Source: Pyrus communis (lineage: Eukaryota > Streptophyta > Magnoliopsida > Rosales > Rosaceae). From it: a stretch of DNA of 64,000 bases. The notes below the pieces were generated by a model. It worked only from the letters and a program-made list of their open reading frames with translations, was not told the origin of the DNA and ran no database searches. The DNA is taken from the NCBI RefSeq assembly GCF_963583255.1, contig NC_084813.1, forward strand, positions 6,806,001 through 6,870,000, written 5' to 3'. Numbering within the stretch: the first letter of the stretch is position 1; each line of letters begins with the position of its first letter. Below are positions 10,301 through 22,834 of this stretch, one piece after another. Position numbers and translations under genes: made by a program.

Positions 10301-12235
10301 TGTCTTTATCACCTTTTAGAAAAATGAAGAAACTAATGAAAAGCAAAAGCAAGGGACCATCAGGTAGAAAAGAATCCAAGGACTAATCCTTCAAAGTTTT
10401 TGAGAATATAGGTTATTGAAATTTAATTCGACTTACTTGGAAAGGTTTATTTTGATAATTATAATAAATTTAACCGTTTCACCAAATTTTAATGATTTGA
10501 ATTCTTGGACTTGATAGATTAAAATGAAAGAATCCAAAAATGATCCAACAAAGGAAAAGTATAAAAATTATAAAATATCAGAAATTGGTGGACAAAGATT
10601 TGCTCGGCATGGGCGAGTGGATGCAACGCGCAAAAGAAAACAACAACAAGTGGGTCCCAAGTCCTAACAGTACAACTGTGGTACACATCACAAGGGGTAA
10701 TGTCCCGAGATGCTTTTCAAGAGTCTAAATAAATCTCATGATGTTGGAGCTCTTCAATTATCTTTGGTGGGACCAGTGCCCATGTGACACACCCTGAGGC
10801 AATGCAAACCAGGTCATTTGGGAACTGACTTCTTCAATCCTTTGGGCTTGAATACAATTGGGCCTAGATGAACTTAGTTGTGTCTGAAGAGGAGACTAAC
10901 GCAATAAATTTCACGGACATATATACTTGAGAGTTAACATGGTTATTTCTTGGCAAATACCATACTGACCATATTGTAAGAAGTTCAATACTTTTGTCGT
11001 TGTCATTAGGCAACAACATGCCTACAGTTACATCTATTATGATATCTTAAGGAAACTGTTATTAGTACTCTAAGAATCTTATTTTACACTCCCTACAAGC
11101 CTATTCTTCTTTCTAATTATAAAAAGTTCGGAGTGCAAAATAAAACTTTTAAAAAGCCTATAACAATTCCTTATCTTAATACTGAGTGGCCCTAATGAAC
11201 CTATATTGGTGTTTTATATTCTTGGAAGCGTACAACAAATTCTTGGCATAAAATGGAAATATTATACTTCTTCTTTCTTATATTGGGATAAGTAGTATTG
11301 TCATATGGAAGACAATGAAACCAACAGATTTATGTTCTATGCAAAATACGAGATGTACATACCATGCCACATATAATGTATCTTCTATTTTCTTGTGTAA
11401 ATCGAGCTGATATGATATTTAGTGTGAGAAATGAAGTGAATTTAAATCAGTTCCGAATAGAAGAGAAGCATGCTATAACATTGATGACACAATATTATAG
11501 ATTGTATTTGAGCATGTAAAAGACATAATATTTGAGCATGTAACAGGAATAGTAAGTTTTTGAAAAAATTGCTAGACCGAGAAATTAAATCGTTAAACAT
11601 TACACTGTGACCCAATATAAAGATATAGTTTGTTTACAAATCAAAACGAAGCGGTATCAAAGGAAAATGTTTAAGATGTTGAAAATACAAAACTGGACTA
11701 CACAACCATATCTTTTTTCTGTAACTAAACGAATAATTTATAATGATACAAACCCTGATCTTGGCTCACCTAGCTCCTCCCATCCTCAACTCTGTATGTC
11801 AAAGGCTGAGTAGCCATGTATGCAAAAGTTGTGAAATGATCACCATCTGAAAATTGAGAATAACCCACATTCACATTGCTCAAAATTTTATAGAAAATAG
11901 GACAAATTAACATATTTAAAGTATGTATTAGGATGCAAACGTTCTTAAGATAAATTAAGCAGAAAGGAAAGCAGGTAGGCCGCCAATGGCATTTCTAATC
12001 ACCAAGACAAACTTCTGGGCACCATGTGGTTGAACCCAAAATCGTTATGAAAACAATAATATAATACAAAAGATACTCATCTAGCTGTTTCTTAATTTCT
12101 TGAATTTCCTAAGTAAGTTTTCCTTGTTGATTCTATTTCTCTATCAATAGGAAAAAAGAAAAGTAACTTGATTCTTGGTAATGAGCACATACAGTTGCTT
12201 AATAACATTTAACAATTAGAGTAGGGTAAAGACAC
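10301..12235. other. Upstream intergenic region of TNL1
   Basis: No supported coding gene is present. The stretch is AT-rich and aligns to 52681-54715 in block B with small indels. The segment at 10545-10725, with the shared text CACATCACAAGGGGTAATGT, is also present upstream of TNL4 (62130-62240). It is therefore an old conserved TNL upstream region. About 10930-11040 reappears next to the broken TIR exon of TNL2 at 27805-27905. Confidence 0.7.
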
Positions 12236-13395
12236 TCCAATCAGGTCCACGATGCTTCAATCTATCAAATCCATTCGTACAGATTGATTATCTGATTGGT
12301 ATTGAAAAGGAACCAAAACCCCCCAAATTTTTGAAATTTCGGGTAGGATGAATCGCTTACCTTCAGAAAAAGCAGGGGAACGCAGGTGGTGGGACGTGAT
12401 TCGCTGGATTTGAGAGCAAGAGAAGGCTCTCCCCCACATTTTCCCTGCATTCCATCTCCATCATCAAATTGAAGTTCATTTCTATTTATTTCAGCTGAAA
12501 ATAATAAAAATGAATAAACATTTCTAAAAATTAAAGTAAACTTCAAGTTGCAGACAGTTTGACTTGAAGAGCTTCGGCTGAAGCTAAGTAGGCTTACAGT
12601 GGGTGAATCAAAAGGATAAAGACACTGCAATTTTCAGCTTCATACCAAAGGATAGACAAAGCACGATAGCATGCTGCGAACGAATTGTTCAATCCAGCTG
12701 AAAGGAAAAGTTGCAGGACAAAGATATTCACCTATTAATTTAGATCAAATAACCATATATCTTCACATCATCACCAAAAGAGTTATTAAAGGAATGATAA
12801 CCATGAAAAGTCATAGGCATTCTATCAACAACATAAATTTACCAAGTTCACAAATCTGCTCAAATCCGTTAAGAAAATTTACCAAATCAAAAGTTCATAC
12901 AACGAAATCTGACTTCAAGCCCAATTCTTCATTTTGAAAATTGAATGCATATGAGTTTTCTAAGAAACACAAATTTCGTTTTTGTTTTAATCAGTAGATT
13001 CATGCCAAGCTTGCAAAATTACCTGTGCCACAAATTCTTGTTCTACACCGGTGCCCACAACAACTTCTTACTCAGCTGTAGCTTTCCATCTTGCAAGTTG
13101 TTCTTCACGAGAGCAATTGTGCATCATTAGCCTTCTAAGCTACACACATAATGCCATGAGTCTTCCAATTGTTTCGATTTAATTTAAAATAAATCAATTT
13201 AATTTCTTAGTATAACATATCCATGCTACACGATCAGCACCTTATTTTAGTAAAACAAAAACAAAAGATGGTAGAAATTGATATAATTATTGTGGCCAGC
13301 TAATTTTGCAAATTGACATAATTATTGCAAATTGGAAAAAGAAGTTGGTGCCAGCAATTACTAATGCAATAGTTGTGGCAATCGCTAGAAAATGT
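12236..13395 (-). repeat. TNL 3'-flank segment, copy 1 (of TNL2)
   Basis: This 1.1-kb segment occurs three times (12236-13395, 46796-47870, 54716-55815), always just downstream of the LRR end of a minus-strand TNL. On the minus strand it contains exon-like pieces. One (about 13130-13020 here) is clear in the copy at 47585-47690, where it encodes a charged helix-like stretch (EEEIARWKATAEEEAAVG) before a GTAATT donor. Another (about 12460-12360) ends at a GTAAGC donor. This copy has a stop in the first piece. The parent gene is not recognised. Confidence 0.75.
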
Positions 13396-13631
13396 GAATG
13401 AAATTTCTCAACATTTGAGCATCCAGAATCATCAAGATTTTCAAGAGATTTCATGTGAGAAATGATGCTTGGAAAACTCTCAAGTTCTCTGTAGATAGTT
13501 TATTCAAGACCTCTGAATTTTTCGGAAACGTCTCAAGATTTGAGTATCCAGAAACATCAAGCTATCGAAGAGATTTCATGTGACAAATGCTGCTTGGAAG
13601 ACTCTCAAGTTCTCTGCAATCATTCATCATT

Positions 13632-13633
<2 letters not shown>
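13396..13633 (-). pseudogene. TNL2 distal LRR remnant
   Basis: Minus-strand LRR sequence is homologous to 55816-56050 of TNL4, with text such as GAGCATCCAGAATCATCAAG and TGCTGCTTGGAAGACTCTCA. Frame is lost. It is the 3' end of the gene whose TIR and NB-ARC lie at 27804-25795. Everything between is the gypsy element plus a deletion. Homology to TNL4 stops at the T46 tract. Confidence 0.8.
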
Positions 13634-13670
<37 letters not shown>

Positions 13671-13679
13671 AGAATTTGG
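13634..13679. repeat. Poly-T tract, T46
   Basis: An uninterrupted run of 46 T residues sits exactly between the TNL2 LRR remnant and the left end of gypsy-related DNA. On the minus strand, the coding strand of the retroelement, it is a poly-A run. It occupies the place where the element's 3' LTR would be expected. Confidence 0.9.
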
Positions 13680-13788
13680 GGAACAAAAAGTTTGAAATTC
13701 CCTAGCTTGTGGAAGTTTGAAGACTTTCCATGTGGGACTTTCTCATGGTTTGAATTTGAATTTTGAATTTGTTTGGTCTTGTTGAACT

Positions 13789-13795
13789 TATATAA
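13789..13795 (+). promoter_or_regulatory. TATA box for the antisense gene
   Basis: TATATAA lies 296 bases before the ATG at 14085, in a plus-strand leader (13800-14084) that contains an intron-like CAGGTTGGTAATC near 13910. This is consistent with the antisense gene having its own promoter. The evidence is motif and position only. Confidence 0.45.
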
Positions 13796-14084
13796 GAAGG
13801 ATAAGTCTTCACTCTTGAACTTGCCTTCATTTGCTTATTTTGTAGTAATTTTGGAAGATAGAGTGTTCTCTAGTTGAGAGGGATTCCGACATTGCTTTGC
13901 ATCATCTTCAGGTTGGTAATCTTCTCCACTCAATCGCATGTTTTCATTCTGGTTGAATTGTTTAAGTGTTCATGTATTTGTTTAAGAACATGACGAACTG
14001 GTTGAGCTTTTTCTTCATGCCTTAGGAACTTCCTTATGTTTCGATCTTTCATGTAGTGATAGAGTTTGTTTCTGTTTGTTGTAG

Positions 14085-16356
14085 ATGTCAGAGTCTGAAA
14101 GTCCTAGTGATGAGGGCTCCCCTAGCTCTAGCTCTAGGTTTGAGCTTGCAATGTTGGAGTCTTCAGGGCCTTTGTTGGAGTCTTGTACCAAAGAAACGTT
14201 GGATGATTTTCGCAATTGTCAAACTTTAGCCAATATTGGTTCTTCCTCCTTCATGTCAGTGGGTAAGGGGGTTGTTTTTTACGCCATACTCATATTTCAT
14301 TCTGAGTTCACAGCGGACCTTTTAGAGAAAAACTTGTTAGATAACGAAATGGAGCTTGAAGCTATAAGGTAGTTATGTAGTATCCCTCGCAGTGTAGGAA
14401 TGCGTTTGGTACATCATGAAGAATTTCCCTCTGAACTGCCCAAGGGTCATGTCATGTTTTATACTCAAATATTATTGACCTTAGGGGCGAAGTTGCCATT
14501 ACACCCTTGGTTGCAACGGATGATATCTTTCATTGGATATGCGACTGGGCAACTCAATCCTGGTTTTTGGGATACCTTGATCGGGTTTTATACTATTTGG
14601 ATGGAATGTGGGTTAGGTGAGCCTTCCTTCCATCAGTGGCGCTACTGCTATAAGATGCGCCCATTGAAAGCATGCCCTGGATATGCCGAGTGTGCATGTG
14701 AGAGCGTATTGTCTTTGGTAAGAAAAAGGCGTACTGCACTTGGAAAAATCGTTGGTGCTTTCTTTATGATGATTGGGAGCATGTTAGGGGTATCACGCCT
14801 GAGCGATTTGTTCTTACTCACTTCCAGACTGTAGGTTGTAATGTATCCATTGTTCGCATTGTTTGCTATTTGTTGTAGTTTCTTCTTGCGTCTAACATTT
14901 TCCTTCATGCAGTAACTCGAGGCAACATCCAATTGTCTGGACGGGAATTGGCTGATGTAGAGAAGGTGTTAAGGGTGCTTAAGGATGATAGACATTTGGG
15001 CAAGCTACGACCTTTGTTTCGAAAGTACGGTTTCCAACCCCTAGTGTCGGAGTACCAGAGACGAGCAAGTAAGTTGTATCCTTTATTTCGCCCCCTTTTT
15101 CTTTTACAAAGTTGCATTCTTTACTTTGATTTTTCTTGTTCAGTGGAGAAAGTGAGCAAGAAAGGGGGGACTAGCACCAATAAAGGGAAAGCACCCATGT
15201 TAGTTCCTGTAGATGACATTTTGTTTCACAAGGGAGATCATAAACACCGGGTAAGGCCAGCCCCTAGACCTAAGTCGCAAGAGGAGGTCCTCAAGATCAC
15301 TGCCTCAAAAAGAGCTGAAGCTGAGGCTATCGGGTGTGCTGCTGCCATAGTTGCAGGGGATGAGAGACGACTGTTACCTCCTCTTCCTACCATCGAGCCC
15401 ATCTTTCCTCCAACCATGAAGTCCACTGACCAAGAAGGTGACCCTAGCTCCAGCCGTAAGAGGAAGTATAAGGAAGAAGTTGGCAGCATCCATTGGAAGG
15501 ATTTGAAGGTTGCCATGCAGCCAAGTAGTTTTAGGTATGTCAATAATTGCTTGGCAGGACGTCGATGAGAATGAATCAGATCGTGACCGGATGATGAGGC
15601 TATCTTCTTATGTAAGTGTTATTCTGTCATTTCTTTATTTTCTTCCCTCTTTTTCTTGGTAGTGACGATCATCTTGTCATGTAGGTCATGACTGAGTACG
15701 ACGACAGATTACGAGAGGTCGAGCGGTACAAGGCAAAGTTTAAAGAGAATAACCAGCTTGTGAATGATGCTAGAAAAACGAGCAAAGCTTTGGCTGAGGC
15801 CATCCGCCTCAAAGATCAACACTTTAAGAGTTTGAAGAGGCGAAATGGTGAGAATGTGAGGCTCAAGAAACAATTGGAGGGGACTAAGAAACAGTTGGAG
15901 ACTACTATCCTCGAAGTTTCCAAGGTGAAAGGGGAGTTGGATAGTGCCTTGGTTAAAGTTTCTGAGCTAAAGAGGAGTATCTCAACTGAGATGGAGGCTG
16001 CCGTGCAAGAGTTCTTAGGTTCCCAGGCCTTTCAAGATGCTTTTAAACCTCACTGCATCCGGGCGGCTAATTTTGAGAAAAGGAAATGGATGGCCGTCCT
16101 TGAGCGTTACGATAATGGAAGCATTATCCAGAAGTACCGTGATGAGATGGATGAGTACCGATAAAGAGGTGAAGCCTTCGTTCTCGCAGTTGATCCTAGT
16201 AGTGAGGATGACTCTGATAATGAGGCTAGTGTCGGTGAGCAGTCTCAGGAAAGTGAGGATGGTTCTGGAGATATCGAGGATGGCGGCGATGACAATGTGG
16301 TTCAAACGCAGAGTGATATTGTCAGGGGTTCGACCTTAGATGAGGATGACTCATAG
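14085..16356 (+). pseudogene. Antisense extra gene of the gypsy element (putative gypsy-type transposase domain), degenerate
   Basis: This plus-strand spliced gene is antisense to gag-pol. Exon 1 starts at 14085 (MSESESPSDEGSPSSSSRF). The conserved core (ELPKGHVMFYTQILLTLGAK, IGYATGQLNPGFWDTLIGFY, MECGLGEPSFHQWRYCYKMR) matches the plant family annotated as putative gypsy-type transposon protein (PF04195-like). Introns with GT..AG and matching phase are visible at 14835-14912 and 15069-15143, and others are likely near 15537-15566 and 15613-15684. The C-terminal part (15688-16164) is a Lys/Glu-rich coiled coil, followed by an acidic tail ending LDEDDS. Lesions: TAG after EAIR (about 14370), a one-base frameshift near 14698 after YAECACE, and a stop after DEYR (about 16162). 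No transposase chemistry is demonstrated for the family, and its role in the element is unknown. Confidence 0.72.
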
Positions 16357-16802
16357 TGCCTTTTGTTTTTCTGCATGTATTTTGAAAGTACTAGTTTGTT
16401 GTTTGTGTGGTATGTGCCATGTACTCTGGATGTACTAGTTTATTGTTTGTCTGGCATGTGCCATGTTATAAGGCTGAAGGTTTTTTGTTTATGTATGTTT
16501 GCAACCTTGTACTGTGCGCTTTGATGTTATTTGCCAAGTATTTGTACTATCATTGATGAATGTTTGGTTATGTTTGAATAGATCCCTTGTTTGGATATAA
16601 GTCATGTTGACATATATATATAGACTTTATTTCATGTTGTAAGCATTCGTGTTGAAGCTTCAAACCTGAGCGTTTCAGTGATAGGGATGTAAAGGAGTTA
16701 GGACCAGGTTGTCTAAATCACCTCTTTATTGAATTGATGCCAAATGGCCTTCATTACATAGAATGCCGAATGGCCGTAGCTCAACGGTTGTACAGTGTGT
16801 GT
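16357..16802. other. Spacer between antisense gene and integrase end
   Basis: The two convergent coding regions leave about 450 bases. An imperfect direct repeat of about 60 bp (TACTAGTTTGTTGTTTGT near 16390 and TACTAGTTTATTGTTTGT near 16434) lies in what would be the 3' UTR of the antisense gene. No ORF is supported. Confidence 0.6.
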
Positions 16803-19800
16803 CTACTTGTAATAGTACTTCAAGTGATCAGCGTTCCATGGATGGCCAAGGGTCTTGCCATCGGAGCTCCTCAGCTTGTAGGAACCAGGGCGACTGATGC
16901 CAATAACTTCAAACGGTCCATCCCAATTTGGGCTAAGCGTGCCTTCACTCGGGACTCTGTCGCAGAGTAGTCTTTTCTTCAATACCCAGTCCCTCACTTT
17001 GAAAGAGCGCGGTTTGACTCTTGAGTCATAGTAGTTGGAGATGCGCTGCTTGTAGGCGACATTCCTCAAGTGAGCCTGGTTTCTGTGTTCCTCGACTAGA
17101 TCCAAGTTGAGGGTGAGTTGTTTGTCATTTTCACTTTGCATGTAGTTCTGGACTCGAAACGTTGCTTGCTCAAGCTCAACTGGGACAACAACCTCTGTAC
17201 CAAAGGCAAGTGAGAATGGAGTTTCTCCTGTTGAAGTCAGATATAAAGTGCGGTATGACCAAAGAACTTGGGGTACAAATTCTGGCCAACAACCTTTAGC
17301 CTTGTCCAAGCTGGTTTTCAAAGTGCGCTTGATTATTTTGTTGATGGCCTCAACTTGTCCGTTAGACTGGGGATGAGCCGGGGAGGCAAAACATAAGTTG
17401 ATGTTGAATTTAGAACAGAACATCCTGAACTTCTTGTTGTCAAACTGTCGCCCATTGTCCGTGACTATCGCATTAGGAATGCCAAATCTGCAAAGGATGT
17501 TCTTCCATACGAAGTCTTCTATTTTTGCCTCAGTAATGGTTGCCAAGGGTTCTACTTCGGCCCACTTTGTGAAGTAGTCAACTACAACGATTGCATAGCG
17601 GACCTTGCCTTTTCCTGCAGGCATTGGGCTGATCAAATCAAGTCCCCATTGGGCCAAGGGCCAAGGGCTGATCATAAGAGTAAGAGGCTCGGGAGGGGAG
17701 TGATGAATAGTTGCGTAGCGTTGACACTTATCACATGAGCGGGATATTCTGATGGCATCTTGGTGGAGTGTTGGCCAGTAATATCCATGGTGAAAAGCCT
17801 TGTGTGCTAGGGATCGAGATCCAGCATGATCTCCGCAGACTCCTTCATGTATTTCTCGAAGGACAATTTCCGCTTCCGCAGGTGTGAGGCACCGTAAGTA
17901 TGGTAGGTTAAAGCCTCGCTTGTAGAGTTGGTCATTAATGATCAGGTAGCAGGTAGACTTGTATCGAATCTGTTTATCTTGGACTTTATCATTTGGGAGA
18001 GTGCCATAAACAAGGAATTTATAAATTGGGGTGATCCAGCTATCCCCCTGTTGCAAGTTGCACACTTCTGTGACCATGGTGCTTGGTGTTGCCAACAATT
18101 CGACATGAATTTTTCTCCCAATCTTGTCTTCCACTGCTGCGATGAGGCGAGCCAAAGCGTCTGCATGACTGTTTGCCGCTTGATGGACTTGGGTGATCTG
18201 GTAGTGGAAGTGCTTGAGCAAAAGCTGCGTTTGCGCAAGATACGCTACCATGGAGTTATCCTTAGCGTCAAAGTTGTTCGTGACCTGGTTAAACACCAAT
18301 TGGGAGTCACTGAAGATATTAATTTGTTTAACTCCAAGGTGTTTGGCCAAACGTAAGCCTACTAAAAGGGCCTCATACTCGGCTTCATTGTTCGACGCCT
18401 TGAATTTAAAGCAAAGAGCATACTCTATTGCCATTTTGTCGGGGGTAGTCAGGACTAGTCCTGCTCCACAACCCTGTTGGTTGGATGAGCCATCAACATA
18501 TAGAGTCCATACTGGGAGTGTTGGTTCTACGTTCCGTGTTTCCAGGGGTGATGAAGCCGCTGCCTCAGGTGTAGGAGAAATGTCAACGGGATAAGTGAAT
18601 TTGGCAATGAAATCTGCAACTCCTTGGCTCTTTTCAGCTAGCTTTGGGTGGTAAGAGATGTCAAACTCTCCCAGTGCTATGGCCCATTTGATCATTCGCC
18701 CCGAAGTGTCAGGACTCTGAAGTATTTGTCGAAGGGGGTGATTGGTAAGCACGATGATGGAGTGTGCTTGGAAGTAGGGGCAAAGTTTCAGAGCAGACAT
18801 GACTAATGCTAGAGCTAATTTCTCAATGTTGGAGTATCGTGTCTCCGCATCTTGTAGAGCTTTGCTAGCGTAGTAGACAGGTCGTTTGATACTACCATCC
18901 CTACGAATGAGGACTGAACTAACTGCTGAAGCTGAGACAGATAAATAGACAATTAGGGTGTCGCCAACTTCAGGTTTGGAAAGCAGAAAGGCTTTACTCA
19001 TGTACTCCTTGAGTTTCTTAAATGTTTCGGCACATTCATCGGTCCACGTAATGTACTTCTTACTTCCCTTAAGTACTTTGAAAAAAGGAGCGTATTTGTC
19101 TGTGGCCTTAAAGATGAACCTGGTCAAGGCTGCCACCTTGCCAGTAAGGTTCTGGATGTCTTTTGAGGTTACTGGTTCTTTCATGTCCATGATTTCTTTG
19201 ATCTTCTCGAGGTTAGCTTCAATGCCTCGTTGGCTAATCATGAAGCCCAAGAATTTTCCAGAGCCCACACCGATAGCGCATTTGTTGGGGTTCAACCTCA
19301 TTCGATACTTCTTCAGGATGGAGAAGGTTTCAGACAAGTTGGCAATGTGTTGGTCAGCATGTTTGCTTTTGACTAACATATCATCAACATAAACTTCCAT
19401 GATTTTCCCAATCTGTTCAGCGAACATTGAATTGACTAATCTTTGATAAGTCGCCCCTGCATTCTTTAGGCCGAATGGCATGACTTTATAGCAATATAGT
19501 CCTCTATCAGTGGTGAAGGCTGTGTGTTCTTGGTCCGAAGGGTTCATGAGGATTTGATTGTACCTTGAGTAAGCATCCATGAAGCTCAAGAGTTCACACC
19601 CTGCTGTAGAGTCTACAAGTCTATCAATGAAAGGAAGGGGAAAACTATCATTCGGGCATCCTTTGTTTAAGTCGGTGTAGTCGACACACATTCTCCACAA
19701 GATCTTTTGAAGCAAGAGACTTTCCTTGGTCGGATTTTTCTTAACAAGGACCACATTTGCTACCCACGTTGGATAATTGACTTCACGGATGAAGCCTATG

Positions 19801-20823
19801 CTTTTAAGTTTTTCAACTTCTGCCTTCATTGCTTCATATCGTTCAACATCATAAGATCTTCGCTTCTGTCTCACCAGCTTGGTCTTGGGATCAATACTCA
19901 AGCGATGACAGATGATATTAGGAGAAATGCCTAGCATATCCTCGTATGACCAGGCGAAGACTTCAGTGTTCTCTTGCAAAAAAGAGATCAATGCCAACCA
20001 AATGGATGGTGACAAAGTGGTGCCAATCTTCACTATGCGATCTGGATAATCTTTTGAGATAGAGACCTTCTCCAACTCTTCAGCAGGTTGTGCTTGCTGG
20101 GTGAAAGAGTCATCTCGAGGATTGTCGGGTTGATTGTTACCACCGTGAATATTCAAGTTGGCTTTGTCCGAGCTGGTCTTGATAACTTGGTCATGTATAG
20201 AAAGTGTTTCTTTGGGTACATGCAAGTGTTGTTGCTTGACTGAAGTGTTGTAACATGATCGTGCACTAAGTTGATCTCCTCTGATGTAACCATTGCCATA
20301 GGGGGTTGGAAATTTCATTAACAACATATGCGTGGATACCATGGCCTTGAGATCATTAATGCATGTGCGCCCAAATATGACATTGTATGCCGTTGGGCAG
20401 TCGACCACCAAGAAGTTAGTGGTGATGGTGGCTGTGTACGGGCCTGTACCAATGGTGAAGGGTAAATGTACGCTCCCTAAAGGTTGCACGGCATCACCAG
20501 AGAAGCTTATCAAAGGAGAAATCGAGTGATCAAGCAAATGTTCAGCTACATTAAGTGTTTTGAAAGCTTCAACAAACATGATATTGACCGACGTCCCCGT
20601 GTCTACCAGGATTCGTCGTACATCAAAGTTGGCTATGTGAGCCTCCACAATCAGTGGGTCATTGTGAGGATAGATGATACCTCTTTCTTCCTCAAGGTAG
20701 AAACATATTGGATCCCAATTAGGCTTTTGATACTTGCCTCCCCTGATGTCTTCCACGTGAAACGCTTGGTGGCTAGGCTTCAACGTTCGTTCATTGTTTT
20801 TCATGGCCCTGTTGGAAGATTCA
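16803..20823 (-). CDS. Gypsy pol: protease, reverse transcriptase, dual RNase H, integrase
   Basis: An uninterrupted reading frame of about 1340 residues is visible. It shows an aspartic protease (ILVDTGTSVNIM), RT with FMDAYSRYNQI and the catalytic YVDDMLVKS box, the original RNase H (YYASKALQDAETRYS), a second archaeal-type RNase H (LYVDGSSNQQGCGAGLVL, FKASNNEAEYEALLVG, IFSDSQLV), and integrase. Integrase has an HHCC zinc finger (HEGVCGDHAGSRS to CDKCQ), an acidic triad (WGLDLI, TDNGRQFD, SNGQVEAINK) and a C-terminal tail ending HLKYYYK. The first 19 or so residues of the open frame (20824-20879) come from the inserted solo LTR, so the true protein once continued upstream into gag. All catalytic motifs are intact, so pol is younger-looking than gag. 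In its present state it lacks promoter linkage and gag. Confidence 0.93.
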
Positions 20824-22796
20824 TGTAACAACCCGTCCCTGGATTTACGTAAGAAAAATGGGTATTTTTGTATTTTCACTAAGTTTGGGGATACCTTCCT
20901 TTTTAAAATTGTTTTTGAGTCTTAATTGGTGAGCCCAAGGGGCCCACCCCCTGTTTTTGTTCCCCCGGTTCCTTCCCTTTCCCTTTTCTTTTGTTTGTTT
21001 TTTTTCTGAAAAGTCTCTCTCTCTCTTTCTTTCTCTTTGTCTTCCTCTCCCTCCCTCCGAGCAGAACACACACACACACACACACACCCATGCCCACACC
21101 TATAGCTCTTTTCTAACCCTGTGGTTGTGTTTTGGACGTCAAACCATGAAGAAACCACCTCGGAGACATTTCCCAGTTTTCCGGCGAGCACCACCTCTTT
21201 CGAGGAAATTTCCGGCCAAAACACGGCGAGTTGGCCAGCGTACGAGGTATCAATCTCTTCGTCTCGCTGAGTACTACAACTTTTCTTTTTGTTTCACCCG
21301 ATTTCATTGAGTATGGAAGAAGTTATACTCATTTGAATCTTACCCAGTTTCCGGCAACCTTAGTGACTTTCGAGGCAATTTCCGGCCAAACCACGACGAG
21401 TTGGCCGGCGTGCAAGGTATAAATCTCTTAGTCTCGCTGAGTACTACAAATTTCCTTTTTGTTTTACCCAATTTCATTGAGTATTGAAGAAGTTATGCTC
21501 ATTTGAAATCTTACCCAGTTTCCGGCGGACACCCGTGGCTTCCAGGCTGTTTTCCGGCCAAATCCGACCCTGATGACGGGAACTAAGGGTATATTTCGAT
21601 TCCTTACCTTCGGGGCTTCAATTTGGTATATTGAATGACATGTTTTGGTTGAGTTTTGAGCTCCAACGGAGATTGGGAATTCTCCGGCCGAAAATCGGCC
21701 TTCCCCCTCCTTGGAATCCGGCGACCACCAAACCCAAAGGCCTTAGGGCCTGGTTGCAAGCCCAAACCCATTACCCTTTTAATTGGGCCATTGGGCCATG
21801 AGGTTTCAAACCCAAACCCACTTTCCTTCTAACCCAAACCCAACCCACCTAAAACCTAAACCCAATTACCCTAACCCAAAACCCTAAAGCCCAAACCCGT
21901 GACCCGTTGACCCGTGACTCGTTGACCGTTGACCCAGTCAACGGTCAGCATTGACTTTGACTTTGACCGTTGACTTTTTGGGTTTTCGTGCAGGACCCTT
22001 CCTTGGCTAATTTCGACGTCCTGAACCCGTTTCCGAAGTCCGTTTTCCCAAATTCAATCTTTTGAGTAGAGTTTGACTAAATGTACCATTTATGTGCTTA
22101 GGGGCGATTATCTGTGGCGTTTCCTTCTTCGCTAGATAGCGTTGCTTTTCGACGGCGAAGTACTGTGAGTGGACCCCTTCTAAAAATGCATGTTTTGATA
22201 GTATAAATGCATACATGAAAAGCATGATTTGATGATTATGTTTTATGAAACGTTTTACGAGATAACATGTTTACTGAGGCTAATTTGAATTATTACTATT
22301 TTTCCTATAACCCATGTTCTTATAGAATATCTGATAGATGACGATATGATATTTAGAACATGTTTAGAACACCTCTTTATAATATAGATGATGCATGACT
22401 TTATACTATGAAGTTGATTTTCAATATATGTATGTTCACTGGTTTTGTACTTACCTAGTGGTCCTTTCCGCTACGGGACGTAGGGATAGATTCGGTCCGT
22501 CCCGGGCGATAGTTTGGTGTTGGCATAGGGCCTGGAGTGTGTTTTCCTCTGACTGTCTGCTCAGAGACGGGGAGCCGGCATGGGGCCTGAAGTGTATTTT
22601 CCTCTGACTGTCTGCTCAGAGACGGGGAGCCGGCATGGGGCCTGGAGAGTTGTATCGGACATTCACTAGTGTTTATTATTTATGCGAATTATGATTTGAG
22701 ACATTGCACGACATGCTAGGTTTCGGAAAACCTATGTTTATCATTATATATATGTGTTTTCATAAAACCTGGGGGTTAGTATGTTGATAACTGTTT

Positions 22797-22834
<38 letters not shown>

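Larger units (their letters stand above)
1..13633. repeat. Segmental duplication, block A (left part)
   Basis: This stretch matches 40264-56040 in the same order and orientation: LEUNIG-like fragment, TOPLESS-like pseudogene, TNL, TNL upstream region, TNL 3' flank and LRR fragment. Position 1 aligns to 40264. Seen directly: 1-2870 differs from its partner at only about four sites, one of them a one-base change in a poly-A run, while later parts carry many substitutions and indels. Block A lacks about 3 kb that block B has between the TOPLESS-like fragment and the TNL. Block A continues on the far side of the gypsy insertion as TNL2 (25795-27804). Confidence 0.95.

Noticed and set aside
16015..16339. 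Overlapping ORFs on both strands at the end of the antisense gene
   Set aside because: The Lys/Glu-rich coiled coil and acidic tail explain the plus strand in one frame. The others are shadows.
17928..19392. Several plus-strand ORFs of 126-144 codons
   Set aside because: Antisense shadows of the intact pol frame.
20957..21310. Plus and minus ORFs over the CT-rich and CA-repeat tract
   Set aside because: Low-complexity translation within the solo LTR. No domain, and several frames are open at once.
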